A stretch of 64,000 bases of DNA, taken from positions 186,001 to 250,000 of the forward strand of contig NZ_JBEBMX010000001.1 of the NCBI RefSeq assembly GCF_043196875.1, written 5' to 3'. Positions 55,054-64,000 of this stretch are shown in pieces. Position 1 is the stretch's first letter; each line of letters begins with the position of its first letter. The notes below the pieces were generated by a model, which searched no databases, was not told where the DNA came from, and saw only the letters and a list, made by a program, of their open reading frames with translations. Source of the DNA: Saccharospirillum sp043196875. Lineage in GTDB: Bacteria; Pseudomonadota; Gammaproteobacteria; Pseudomonadales; Natronospirillaceae. The position numbers and the translations under genes are program-made.

Positions 55054-56952
55054 TCAGGTTTCTTTCTCAGCTATATTAAAAAATCCGATATCCGACTGGG
55101 CGAATGGGCCTATAACGAGCCCTCGATCAAGGAGGCGGTTAAATTCTTCGCATGCTGTTTCCGGTACGAGGCTACATCCATGACAAGCAGCTAAATTTAA
55201 AGAGTCGGGACCTTGGCCACCTCGCTGCCCCATCTCCATACATACTGGATCCGCGGAACACCATTGCGCACTAGCAAGCGTTCGCTTAAGTAATGGCTCT
55301 AATCGACCAGGCTTACCCATTCGAACAAGCCCCCCAAGAGTGCCTTCAGAATCGCCTGCTGCCGTATAAATCAGTATTCCAGCCATCGGTGCACCAGGAT
55401 TCTCAGATACATATAGTCTTTCCCTGAGCGCTGCTGAGCTATAACCACATTCGAATGTCAACCTATTGATAAGTAAGTGGGAGATTGTATGAAGGAGAAC
55501 GTATCTGGGCCCAATATTTCGACTGTGGAGACGGCGAGATTGGCATAGAGCATGGTAGCGAGCAATGAGTGGCTGAACTCGCTTCTGCACCTCAGGCTTC
55601 CCTTCCCATCGTCGCAAACGTTGTTCATCAAGAGTAAGAAAGATGCCTTCACCATAAACCACATTAGCAGGTAACCATTTCTTATCAGGCGGACTTAGAC
55701 GCAACATCCCTTGCAAGTAACTCATATCACTTTCAGTATCAGCAAACACCCTTGTGAAACCACTAAATGCTCGGGTCTCTCTGAGTTTATGAACCAACGT
55801 TACGCTCGAAAAATACTGAGAAAAACCTGAGTCGTATTTGTTAAGATTAGCTGGTTTAAGTACTAATTGATCAAAGTCCGCAGCGGCAATTAGAACATCA
55901 TGCTCCTGACGTCGGAATCCAGTTTCTACATCGTCGTCGACAACCCGACTTTTTCGATTTTTTTCAAGCGTAGCACTACATACTATATCAATGGCTAACT
56001 TCACCTGACGATCAAGGAAAGCAGCTAACAGTTCCGGGAATTGCTCTCTCAACTGGCCTGGTTCAGGGATAATACCCATACCCTGAAAGATACCGACAAA
56101 GGTGCTTATAGGTGGTGCCTCTATAAGAGAAATGACCTCGGCCACAGCACTGTCATCACTTCGGGGTAGATATATCGAGCTGTGCACCTGTGCAAAATAA
56201 ACGTTTGCAGCACTTCGGAGCGTACCACGAAGAGGCCTACAGCAACCCTCACCATGTTCAGTTCCAAGCCAAGGACGAGCGCCAGAGCAAAGAAATAGGG
56301 TTTTATTACTGTCAAGTGTCCTACTTAACTCCGTACTATTGCCGTCAGGACTTGCATTAGTGATTCCAGCAAGCGTTCGCTCGGGCCCTCCATCAACTTT
56401 CACCTTCTGCCCTGCCAGTGTCATACCTCCACTAGAAAGGAGTCTCATCGAGGGAGCAGTCACCGGCGGATTCGATGATCGATACACCCATTCAACCCAA
56501 GGAAAATCCTGTATGTGTCCAGAATCACACATCGCGACGAAAGGCACCTGAACAATGTAACTAGTCCATCCTCGAGCTTGGCATTCCGCGCACTTCAAAC
56601 GACCTTTCGTAATTAATGACAATTTACGCATCAACCCACAACGGCTGCAATAGTGCCACTGAGGAAACCGAAGAAATGGAATTGTAAGGTAGCTATTCGT
56701 CTGCGGGTCGTGTCTGCGTGTACGTCGATGATCTGGAGGTAGATAGAAATTTTCTACGTTAAGGCGTTCCGCTAACCGCCATTCATCTACCAGGTATTCT
56801 TCCTGGATTATGTTTCCATTATCCCCAGATTCATGTTTGAACCAATGGTCTAGTCCCGCGCAGATGACGGAGACCCCATCAGGCAAGACCATCATTGCCC
56901 CTGGTCCAAACGGAGAAATAAGTTGACCACGCCGAACAGGTCCCCTAGGCAT
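55054..56952 (-). CDS. drmB: DISARM DrmB-like DUF1998 protein
   Basis: This 632-residue protein opens with RGQLISPFGPGAMMVLPDG, the typical DrmB start. A zinc-ribbon region has HYCSRCGLMRKL and LKCAECQARGW. The C-terminal DUF1998/MrfA-like domain contains HTISHLLINRLTFECGYSSAALRERLY and GILIYTAAGDSEGTLGGLVRMG. A final Cys cluster (ADPVCMEMG, ACHGCSLVPETACEEFNR) probably binds metal. In DISARM, DrmA and DrmB form the core complex that recognises and blocks incoming phage DNA. Its start overlaps the drmA stop by 8 bases. Confidence 0.88.
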   Translation of the reverse strand: MPRGPVRRGQLISPFGPGAMMVLPDGVSVICAGLDHWFKHESGDNGNIIQEEYLVDEWRLAERLNVENFYLPPDHRRTRRHDPQTNSYLTIPFLRFPQWHYCSRCGLMRKLSLITKGRLKCAECQARGWTSYIVQVPFVAMCDSGHIQDFPWVEWVYRSSNPPVTAPSMRLLSSGGMTLAGQKVKVDGGPERTLAGITNASPDGNSTELSRTLDSNKTLFLCSGARPWLGTEHGEGCCRPLRGTLRSAANVYFAQVHSSIYLPRSDDSAVAEVISLIEAPPISTFVGIFQGMGIIPEPGQLREQFPELLAAFLDRQVKLAIDIVCSATLEKNRKSRVVDDDVETGFRRQEHDVLIAAADFDQLVLKPANLNKYDSGFSQYFSSVTLVHKLRETRAFSGFTRVFADTESDMSYLQGMLRLSPPDKKWLPANVVYGEGIFLTLDEQRLRRWEGKPEVQKRVQPLIARYHALCQSRRLHSRNIGPRYVLLHTISHLLINRLTFECGYSSAALRERLYVSENPGAPMAGILIYTAAGDSEGTLGGLVRMGKPGRLEPLLKRTLASAQWCSADPVCMEMGQRGGQGPDSLNLAACHGCSLVPETACEEFNRLLDRGLVIGPFAQSDIGFFNIAEKET

Positions 56953-59900
56953 CTCGACTGTCCTCCATTTCGTTCAGCATATAGAGCTGTGTTATTTCAA
57001 CCTGACACTCAGCATCCACATTTCGAAGTGACAGAGGCGTAGCCCAGGAAACTCGAGCTTTATCAGGTGCTACATAAGCCCCAGCAGGTCGCATCAATGG
57101 TACGTCTTGCAAACTCAATGTCCCGTCCCAGTTCAAGCGCTGCCAACGCTGCCACTCATTTGCTCTCCGACTAAATATCGTACGAAGCGAGTCAAGTTCA
57201 CCTGGATCGACAATCTCAGCCCGGCGGTTGAGAAGATCAGCTATCGAATCGATTAGTGCCGTGGGGAATGGAGAAGGACTTTCTGCTTGGTCAGAATCTC
57301 CGAACTGCCTAACATAACTAGCCATAACCGCATGAACTGCTCGATCAAGTGCAGGGCGTGAAAACGGAGTCACACTTGTAGGTTCTACTTGCGAATAAAG
57401 TCGTTCATGATAGCTACGGAATTTTTCAAAATGAGATCGATCTCGCGGCTTAGATGCCGCATATATTGTAACCACAAGCCCCGGACGATCCTGCTTTCTT
57501 CCAACACGGCCAGTTACCTGAATATACTGCGAAGTTGTTTTTGGCTGACCGACTATCGACATAAGTGATAAACGGTCGATATCTACACCCACTTCAATAA
57601 TGTTTGAAGACAAACACACGTCTACCGATTGACCTTGTTGTGAATCAGTGGGAACTTCTAGTTCCGTTATAGCTTTAGAAACTTCATCACCTGGGAGACG
57701 GCCAGTGAGTTCCATGATCTTTCTAATTTGTCGAATATCCCTAAACCCAATATCAAGGCGTTGCCTTAATGCACCCTTTAAAAAATCAGGAATATCCGAT
57801 TGAAAAAGTGTCAATGTAGTTCCGAGTTCGCGTAAACTGTTGAAAAAAAGAAGCAACGTCCACCATGGATCTCTATCAGATACACCCAGTGGATGAGGAG
57901 CTTGTAGCAAAGCAGAAAAAGTTCGAACTTGGACAGTTTGTAGCGAACCTAAACCCGGGGCATGAACACCTACATATATGCGCCCACGTTCCAAACTACC
58001 ATCAATCCGATAAGCCACTTTTGCAAAGAATGAGTCATCCGCATCAAGCCCAGGAGGAGGGAACAAACTAGTTTTTTTGCGCGCATACAAGCTAAGCACC
58101 TGTTCATCATAATTGCGAATGGTTGCCGTTGAACTGACGATCTTTGGTCGAACTGGTAATTTTCCGCGTCGATCAGTACAGAGTTCTTCAATGATTGATT
58201 CATAGAGACCAACCATTGACCCGAGAGGACCCGAAATCAGATGCAATTCATCCTGAATTATAAGTCCGGGCGGAGAATAATTTCTCGTCCCGTTTTCTGC
58301 AATGCCAAAAAGTGCTCTGGCCTGTGGTCGCCAAGCTAGCATTGCAAACTTATCTACTGTTCCAATTAAAAGTGCCGGCCGTTTTTCATATATGTCTTCG
58401 TCCACCACATAAAGAGGAAGGGAATCATGAAATTCACAGCTCCTGTCTGGACAAGCATAGGCTACAGTATTCCCTAGCCGTGAATATCCAATAACTTTTG
58501 GAACTCCCCGGCGTCCCCGACCACGAACTATAAGATTTACCGGCCCCATTTGTGCCCCACACCAAGGGCATCTATCAAGCACAAATTTATTTTCTTTAGC
58601 GTTGTCACCTTTTGCCAAACTACGGAACACAGTTAGTGCTTCATCCCGGGTATTTGGTGTAGTGTCCCCGCCCAACCAAACACCAATGGAAATCTCCGAG
58701 CTGCCTAATTCAGCTAGGTTCTTCCGACGTATATACTCCATTGCACATATAAGGCGTGATGCACGCTGAAACTGCTGAGCAGTTAGAAGCCGAAGAGTGT
58801 AACGCATTAAAGCCTGCACCCCGGTATCGTCTGAGTTACGTAAGCGACGAAGAAAAATACTAAATGCTGCTAGCCCAAGATAAGCTTCGGTTTTACCACC
58901 TCCAGTAGGAAACCATATTAACTCAACACGCTCCCGGTCAAGATCCCCACCATCGGCGGTTGAACGTAACGATGTTAGTATGAAAGCAATTTGGAATGCT
59001 CGCCACCTGCACTCCTTAGCATTTTCTGAATACAAATCAAGAGCTTCATAAGGCTCCTTGAACACAAGCATTGAACTAGCATGATCGAATGACGCAAAAC
59101 GAGCTTCGCGCCGTGACTGCATTTGCTGAATAAGCATAGCAAGATTCGCAAGCTGAAATGCCTGCCTAATCTGGGCATCATTTTGAATGAGCGATAATCC
59201 ATCACGCATCCGAAGCGCGGCATGCTTACATGCTTCTATATGGGATTTCGCAGTGCCCTGCAGTCGAGCGCTTAGCCCAACTATTCGCGATTCTTGCTCA
59301 GTAATCCAGCGCTCATATTCACTTACAATCTCGCTGAGCTCCTCAAAACCTTCTGTTCCAGACTCAAGTCCCGCGAGCAATCGCATGGATGCACCCAATG
59401 GTTGTCCATACTCATTGCGTATGTCTGGCGTAATATTCGGTGTTTCAAATGTGGGTAAGCACTCAGCCGAAACACGAATAGCATGATGTGGACCCTTATT
59501 TGCACACTCCCAATCAGCCGCACATCCGTGTCCAACACCGAACGTTAATTTTCCTCTATAAAGTAACTCTTGTGAACGCTCTTCACTATCCGAGGGTTCT
59601 GCCGTGGGATATGGAAGGATTATAGGGTCGGTAGAGCCCTCTCCTTGAACTTCCACATTCATGTGGCACTGGAAAAGCGATTGCAAATCCAAACGCCCGG
59701 CTGACTGCTCACGATTGACTAGACAGACAGTGACAAGAAAATCATCTGCATTCGGTGGATATGGTCTAGCAAAAACTTCAACATGTACATTTAGGTCTTC
59801 AATATTCTCCTTCTTATTCACATGAGCAGTTATGTATTCCGCATGTAGAGAAGGAAAACTAGTACGCCGAAATCGACTTGTCAGACGAACTGGTGAACGT

Positions 59901-60454
59901 AGCCACCATTCTCTATCGCGCCCAGCAAGCGTTACAGGCTTGTTTTCATACCTCCCCCCTGTTGCAGTTACCACCAGCTCTGCATCTTTAGGTAGTCGAA
60001 TAAGAAGACTCACTGCCATACTACTAGGCTTATATGTATTCGCTGATGATAAATCAAAGTCATCTAGGTCCGTATCAGAGTGAAGGGGCTCATTTCTTGC
60101 CATCATAGTCTCGTAATCGCGGACGGCCGATGTAGCTAACACATCTTTTATAGATGGTTGAGGCACATCATCATTATCTTGCTCTTCAACTAGAGAATCC
60201 TCATTGGACTCTGCAGGACCCATCGCCACATTCATCGGATACAGGACTCCCACCCCATACCGTTTTGTTGGTGAATCACGCTGGAGGATTTCTTCACCAG
60301 ACCCTAATTGGCAGTATGATCTATAAGCAGCTTCTATATCATCTAACTTAATTACTGAGCTACAGTCTATCTCATCTCCAATCGGACATGGCCCTACCAA
60401 CTCCTCACGAAGCGCCCGAAGAATTACTCCACGGTTCTCAATTTGATCTGTCAT
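56945..60454 (-). CDS. drmA: DISARM DrmA-like helicase
   Basis: This is a 1169-residue superfamily 2 helicase. A 500-residue N-terminal region without familiar motifs is followed by motif I WFPTGGGKTEAYLGL (Walker A about 518-525), a zinc-ribbon insertion with CPWCGAQ and CPDRSC (about 629-674), motif II IIQDELHLISG (DELH about 735), motif III SSTAT (773), motif V SSNIIEVGVDIDRLSL (about 950) and motif VI YIQVTGRVGRKQDRPG (about 978-992). This pattern is specific for the DrmA/DUF1998-associated helicases. It begins directly after the NERD helicase stop codon, with GGAG inside the preceding gene, and overlaps drmB. It is the motor of the DISARM core complex. Confidence 0.9.
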   Translation of the reverse strand: MTDQIENRGVILRALREELVGPCPIGDEIDCSSVIKLDDIEAAYRSYCQLGSGEEILQRDSPTKRYGVGVLYPMNVAMGPAESNEDSLVEEQDNDDVPQPSIKDVLATSAVRDYETMMARNEPLHSDTDLDDFDLSSANTYKPSSMAVSLLIRLPKDAELVVTATGGRYENKPVTLAGRDREWWLRSPVRLTSRFRRTSFPSLHAEYITAHVNKKENIEDLNVHVEVFARPYPPNADDFLVTVCLVNREQSAGRLDLQSLFQCHMNVEVQGEGSTDPIILPYPTAEPSDSEERSQELLYRGKLTFGVGHGCAADWECANKGPHHAIRVSAECLPTFETPNITPDIRNEYGQPLGASMRLLAGLESGTEGFEELSEIVSEYERWITEQESRIVGLSARLQGTAKSHIEACKHAALRMRDGLSLIQNDAQIRQAFQLANLAMLIQQMQSRREARFASFDHASSMLVFKEPYEALDLYSENAKECRWRAFQIAFILTSLRSTADGGDLDRERVELIWFPTGGGKTEAYLGLAAFSIFLRRLRNSDDTGVQALMRYTLRLLTAQQFQRASRLICAMEYIRRKNLAELGSSEISIGVWLGGDTTPNTRDEALTVFRSLAKGDNAKENKFVLDRCPWCGAQMGPVNLIVRGRGRRGVPKVIGYSRLGNTVAYACPDRSCEFHDSLPLYVVDEDIYEKRPALLIGTVDKFAMLAWRPQARALFGIAENGTRNYSPPGLIIQDELHLISGPLGSMVGLYESIIEELCTDRRGKLPVRPKIVSSTATIRNYDEQVLSLYARKKTSLFPPPGLDADDSFFAKVAYRIDGSLERGRIYVGVHAPGLGSLQTVQVRTFSALLQAPHPLGVSDRDPWWTLLLFFNSLRELGTTLTLFQSDIPDFLKGALRQRLDIGFRDIRQIRKIMELTGRLPGDEVSKAITELEVPTDSQQGQSVDVCLSSNIIEVGVDIDRLSLMSIVGQPKTTSQYIQVTGRVGRKQDRPGLVVTIYAASKPRDRSHFEKFRSYHERLYSQVEPTSVTPFSRPALDRAVHAVMASYVRQFGDSDQAESPSPFPTALIDSIADLLNRRAEIVDPGELDSLRTIFSRRANEWQRWQRLNWDGTLSLQDVPLMRPAGAYVAPDKARVSWATPLSLRNVDAECQVEITQLYMLNEMEDSRDA

Positions 60455-62206
60455 TTAACACTCCGGTTTACCTTTAGCACTAGGATTCAATAACGATTGA
60501 ATAATATGCGGCTTCGCGGTCTCGTGAACCATGATATAAAGCCTTTCTAAGGCCCGTGTCGTTGCAACGTAAAAAAGGGATGAAAAAATGTCTCCCTCCA
60601 ACTTTTCTATATCAGTTATTACTATCACTGGTGCATCAAGGCCTTTAAAGCTATGTATGGTTGTATACCGTATGCTGTCAGAAACTGCCCCATCATAAGG
60701 AGCAATATTATTAGCCCAACGTTTATCGGTGATCGATGCAGAAGCGGAACGAATTCCCACTTTCGGAGAAAGAATTACGATGTCGCGTCTCGGATAATTA
60801 TCACGATCTAATTGGTCGAGGATGTTCACAAGCTGCTTCTGTTGCTGAGACCGGGTAGAGTAGTACATTATCGTAGGTTCTACCCGATCATCTGGGCGAA
60901 GAATACGCGAATAGCCTGGTGACAGCCTTCCTAAAAGATAGGATAGCGTCGCAATGCGTGGAGTGTTCCTACAATTAACTCGAAGAGAAAATCTAGCAAA
61001 TGTCCCCAACCTCTCTCGGAATAGTCTATCTATAAGATCTCGATCCTGACCGTACAACATCTGCCGTTCAAAATCGCCAAAGAACATCCAGCTACCTTGT
61101 TTCAAACTACCTTTTAGTGTTAAATCAAAAACATCAAGGTATGAATAGTTTAATAAGTCTTGAAGTTCATCAACTATTAGTACGTCGAACTGGGCTTCGG
61201 CCGAGTTTGATTCAAGTAGCTTGGCGACAGCAGCGTCAGGTAAGTCTACTTTCCAAAAGGTGTCATCTACATCAATAGGTAAAGGGATTCCAGCCACGCT
61301 TAGTAGGTGCTGGTGTAACGTCCTCACAGTAACATTTTCGCGCTGAGCAATAGCTTGGCTCGATACCCATCGCCCAAGAAGCCGGTTAAAACAAATAAAC
61401 AGAACTTTTTTTCCTGAATCTGCCGCTCGTCGTGTCGCTTCGAGAGCTAGAAGAGTCTTCCCTGTGCCTGCAGGTCCAGAAAATAGAACTCTTTCGTTAT
61501 CAGTCATTGCATCAAGTGCTATAAACTGCTCTTCGGTATAGCGCAGGATTTCCGCATGCTTTCGAGCCTGCCGATCAGTAGCTTTCTCTAAAAACTCAAA
61601 GTTCGGGCGAAGTATTCTAGCAATAGCAGCAGCTTGTTGTTTATTCGGAAAACGGTCTTCATCATTGAACCAGCGCACCGAAGGCTGCGAATCAAGTAAT
61701 AACCTAGCATTCCGCATAATTCCTAACACCAGTTTCGGAAGCGAAGACTTACATAATTTCGTAGCATCGATGACCTGCCACGAGTGCCACTCATCGGACG
61801 TCACGGTGAACTCAATCGATGGAAAAGCAACTGCTGACCAAAATGGCACACGAGAAAGTTTATGATCACTTCGTACTACATGCTGGCGTAGACTGTGCAT
61901 ACCTTCAGAAGATTGTTTAAAGGGACCGCGGGGATCACCCCTTTCCTCTTTACCGTAATACCATAGACCATCTTCTCGGCGAACCGAATTAGAAGCTTTC
62001 ACTTCAAGACAAAGAACGCCAAATTTAGGAATAACAATTACAAAGTCTACCTCACCAGTGACTTGCCGCCGATGATGAGCAATATCTAGAGAATGAAGTA
62101 CAATCCAATCTTTTGTATCAGGGTCATCTAATAGGAGCTCAAAGATTTCTCTTTCACCTGGACTACGACAAGATTCCGGAATAAAGGAAGGTATCATTCG
62201 CGCCAT
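60455..62206 (-). CDS. NERD nuclease-domain / SF1 UvrD-like helicase fusion
   Basis: The protein has 583 residues. The NERD domain (about 15-110) carries the PD-(D/E)XK-like catalytic pattern VTGEVDFVIVIPKFGVLCLEVKAS (Asp 54, Glu 68 and Lys 70), so it should be nuclease-competent. The helicase follows: motif I SGPAGTGKTLLALEA (243-257), motif II IVDELQD (344-350), a GDFERQMLYG motif III, CRNT motif IV, YTTIHSFKGLDAPVIV motif V and FYVATTRALERLYIM motif VI. It sits between the DrmE-like gene (2-base spacer) and drmA (no spacer). Canonical DISARM carries drmC (phospholipase D); none is seen here, so this protein may supply the nuclease function. Confidence 0.88.
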   Translation of the reverse strand: MARMIPSFIPESCRSPGEREIFELLLDDPDTKDWIVLHSLDIAHHRRQVTGEVDFVIVIPKFGVLCLEVKASNSVRREDGLWYYGKEERGDPRGPFKQSSEGMHSLRQHVVRSDHKLSRVPFWSAVAFPSIEFTVTSDEWHSWQVIDATKLCKSSLPKLVLGIMRNARLLLDSQPSVRWFNDEDRFPNKQQAAAIARILRPNFEFLEKATDRQARKHAEILRYTEEQFIALDAMTDNERVLFSGPAGTGKTLLALEATRRAADSGKKVLFICFNRLLGRWVSSQAIAQRENVTVRTLHQHLLSVAGIPLPIDVDDTFWKVDLPDAAVAKLLESNSAEAQFDVLIVDELQDLLNYSYLDVFDLTLKGSLKQGSWMFFGDFERQMLYGQDRDLIDRLFRERLGTFARFSLRVNCRNTPRIATLSYLLGRLSPGYSRILRPDDRVEPTIMYYSTRSQQQKQLVNILDQLDRDNYPRRDIVILSPKVGIRSASASITDKRWANNIAPYDGAVSDSIRYTTIHSFKGLDAPVIVITDIEKLEGDIFSSLFYVATTRALERLYIMVHETAKPHIIQSLLNPSAKGKPEC

Positions 62207-62208
62207 AA

Positions 62209-63786
62209 CTAGTACCCTATTTCCATCAAAACCCCAATTTGGTCATAAGAAACTTTATAATTGTCAGTGACTATATCCGTAATATGAAATGCAGAAATGG
62301 AACCACCATCTTCATCCTTTAGTTTAAAGTGCATTTCACCATCGCGTTCCAGTGATTCCAAGGATGTTGTTTTAATTTTATTCAAAAGCATTCGTCTTAT
62401 GATGTAACCTGCTCGTCGATGAGCATTATCAATGTCTCCCATCGCTGACCATAGCTCTAGTGCCCGCTCCTCAATCCCAGCAAATGAAAGGACCGCAAAA
62501 AAATCTTCAAACTTTCGCGGCCTAATGCACTTAGATGAGAGCCAATAATGTATGTTGGCTGGGCGCACCTGAGCTGATCCTTGCGATTCTAAATCAACGC
62601 TAATATACTTCGATAGCTCCCACCTGCTCTCAACTCCATATTTTTCAATTGCATTAGATACTATTTTTTTCTTCCATTCAGATTGCTCAGATCGACGTAT
62701 GCTATACATTTCACCCATAATTCGATCAGCAAGCATTGCGACATAATCCCCACCCCCAGATGTTCGTAGAACTATATAATCACCTGACTTCAATTCACTT
62801 GCCGGGACGTGCTTTATTATGGGTTTCTCTATTTCAGACGTATCAATAACAAGCGATGAGTGACCACTATCAGTTGCAATGAAAACTGCTCGCCATCCGT
62901 TCAGATAACACAAACAAGCCGGTACGACTTCGTCATCGTCTCCTAAATTCTCCTTAAAGAATTGAGTGATACCACGACAAGGTGGAAAAGGAGGAATTAC
63001 ATCTTCAGGTAGTAAACTATTATGAGGCTTTTCAACTATATCTGAACCACTAATAACAACAGGCATCTTTCCAACATTGTGACTACGAATATTTCCACTA
63101 GCACTATCAGAGCCATGTAGAAATAGAGGAGCCGGCTCCCAAGAATCCTTAATCCAACTTGGCACTATTACATGAATAAAATCGGCACATGGCGCTAAAA
63201 AAATGTGTTCAGGGAACCAACCACATGGACCAATAACAACTAACGTACTGTAAAGAAACTTATTACGAAGCTGCGATGTGCTTGCAACAATAGCATTTTT
63301 GAAAGCCTCGGTTTCGTTTAGGTAATTTATGACCTCACCATTGATGCGAGAATTACTGTGAGTCAGACCAAACTGCTTACTTTCATAAGAAATTTTCTCA
63401 AGAGGCTCAAGAAACGGAGATTTATAATCGATACTCAAGCTATCCAACTGTTTAATAACAACTTCAAACTCTTCATACATATCAGGATACTTCTGCTTAC
63501 AGAGGGCTCTCTTCTTATATATTTCTGACCAATCAATCCTTAAGGCCTTTGACGCAATACGAAAGGGCAATGGTGTAGAACATAAAGCAAACCCAAGCTG
63601 GCGTATAGGACCGAGAGTTTGTCGCCAAAATTCATCTGCTATTTCATCCCCTAGCGAATTAATAAAATTTCGCAACAAAAAAGAAAAGTCTGCTAAAGCT
63701 GCATGATTTACTCTATGGCGAATTATTTTGCACTTAGAAATATTTTCGTAGACATCAGTAGCGCCTATAACATCAAGATGTGTCAT
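62209..63786 (-). CDS. DrmE-like DISARM accessory protein (tentative)
   Basis: This 525-residue soluble protein has no motif I recognise with certainty. The C-terminal half has a stretch ELKSGDYIVLRTSGGGDYVAMLADRIMGE followed by a helical part with an IHYWLSSKCIRPRKFEDF segment and DNAHRRAGYIIRRMLLNKI. This resembles, from memory, the C-terminal layout of DrmE-type proteins of class 2 DISARM, which have an unknown role. Operon position before the helicase, drmA and drmB genes supports that reading. It overlaps the upstream gene by four bases (ATGA). It is shorter than the roughly 800-residue DrmE I remember. The preceding partial gene could be the missing part or a separate protein. Confidence 0.45.
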   Translation of the reverse strand: MTHLDVIGATDVYENISKCKIIRHRVNHAALADFSFLLRNFINSLGDEIADEFWRQTLGPIRQLGFALCSTPLPFRIASKALRIDWSEIYKKRALCKQKYPDMYEEFEVVIKQLDSLSIDYKSPFLEPLEKISYESKQFGLTHSNSRINGEVINYLNETEAFKNAIVASTSQLRNKFLYSTLVVIGPCGWFPEHIFLAPCADFIHVIVPSWIKDSWEPAPLFLHGSDSASGNIRSHNVGKMPVVISGSDIVEKPHNSLLPEDVIPPFPPCRGITQFFKENLGDDDEVVPACLCYLNGWRAVFIATDSGHSSLVIDTSEIEKPIIKHVPASELKSGDYIVLRTSGGGDYVAMLADRIMGEMYSIRRSEQSEWKKKIVSNAIEKYGVESRWELSKYISVDLESQGSAQVRPANIHYWLSSKCIRPRKFEDFFAVLSFAGIEERALELWSAMGDIDNAHRRAGYIIRRMLLNKIKTTSLESLERDGEMHFKLKDEDGGSISAFHITDIVTDNYKVSYDQIGVLMEIGY

Positions 63787-64000
63787 TTAACTTTCTCCCT
63801 AAATGCGACAACTTCCACACCAGGAGGGGGATTGCACTCAGGAAGTGCCATTTCACTGCTGCTACTATTTTGAGATATTCTCGAATTAATAGCCCCAATT
63901 GCATCATTAAAATTATTATCAGCACGATCAAGAATGACAACTTGATTACAGCCACTTAAACTACTACTCAAATTCAAAAAACCAAGTGCGCCATCAAAGA
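63783..64000 (-). CDS. Unidentified protein, C-terminal part only, cut by the window edge
   Basis: A frame is open from the window edge to a TGA at 63785-63783, about 71 residues. The visible end contains GALGFLNLSSSLSGCNQVVILDRADNNF and a Pro-rich PECNPPPGVEVVAFREKVK tail. The ATGA overlap with the DrmE-like gene shows it is in the same operon. The hydrophobic strand ending in VVILDRAD may be a Rossmann- or helicase-type core strand, but the family cannot be told from this fragment. The operon therefore begins beyond position 64000. Confidence 0.6.
   Translation of the reverse strand, partial: FDGALGFLNLSSSLSGCNQVVILDRADNNFNDAIGAINSRISQNSSSSEMALPECNPPPGVEVVAFREKVK

Overview
The window looks like chromosomal DNA of a marine-type gammaproteobacterium. 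The gene order grpE-dnaK-dnaJ-dapB, the neighbourhood recN / fur / bamE / rnfH-ratA, a Pseudomonas-like Fur and the TRAP transporter all fit the Oceanospirillales / Saccharospirillum-Reinekea area. That placement is inferred from protein content and is not proven. No rRNA, tRNA, transposase, integrase or CRISPR array was recognised.

Layout. Positions 1-9.9 kb are housekeeping: a truncated outer-membrane porin, dapB, the heat-shock operon grpE-dnaK-dnaJ with sigma32-type promoters, recN with a LexA box, a cysteine-free Fur, bamE, rnfH and ratA. Positions 9.9-25.7 kb hold unlinked metabolic, transport and regulatory genes: an NSS-like transporter, a PQQ-type sugar dehydrogenase, TSUP, a TAXI-TRAP pair, a TetR/SDR pair sharing one operator sequence, a 2OG-Fe(II) oxygenase, a coiled-coil protein, a sirtuin, a glutamate-synthase-like FMN protein, EamA, a Na+/Ca2+ exchanger and an MFS exporter. 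At 25.9-28.9 kb lies a helicase-IV-like UvrD protein with an apparent inserted PD-(D/E)XK nuclease domain and C-terminal zinc fingers.

Positions 48.0 to 29.0 kb (all minus strand) form one coherent locus: an FhaC/ShlB-type transporter (TpsB), a giant repetitive FHA-type exoprotein (TpsA, broken by a 99-N assembly gap), a small exported protein resembling the TpsA C-terminus, a class III cyclase fused to an FHA domain, a PP2C phosphatase, a 1507-residue membrane Ser/Thr kinase ending in a formylglycine-generating-enzyme-like domain, and a SHOCT-like small protein. The arrangement suggests a secreted adhesin coupled to phospho-threonine and cyclic-nucleotide signalling.

Positions 48.3-52.7 kb hold a quinone-oxidoreductase/membrane-protein operon divergent from a TetR gene, and a ROK regulator-MFS operon, each with a clear inverted-repeat operator. 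After about 53 kb the DNA becomes visibly more AT-rich and carries a tightly packed minus-strand operon that enters from beyond the right edge: an unidentified partial gene, a DrmE-like protein, a NERD-nuclease/SF1-helicase fusion, DrmA-type helicase, DrmB-type DUF1998 protein and an m5C DNA methyltransferase. This reads as a class-2-like DISARM anti-phage system in which no phospholipase-D gene (drmC) is seen and a NERD helicase sits in the operon instead. It is the strongest candidate for an unusual system in the window.
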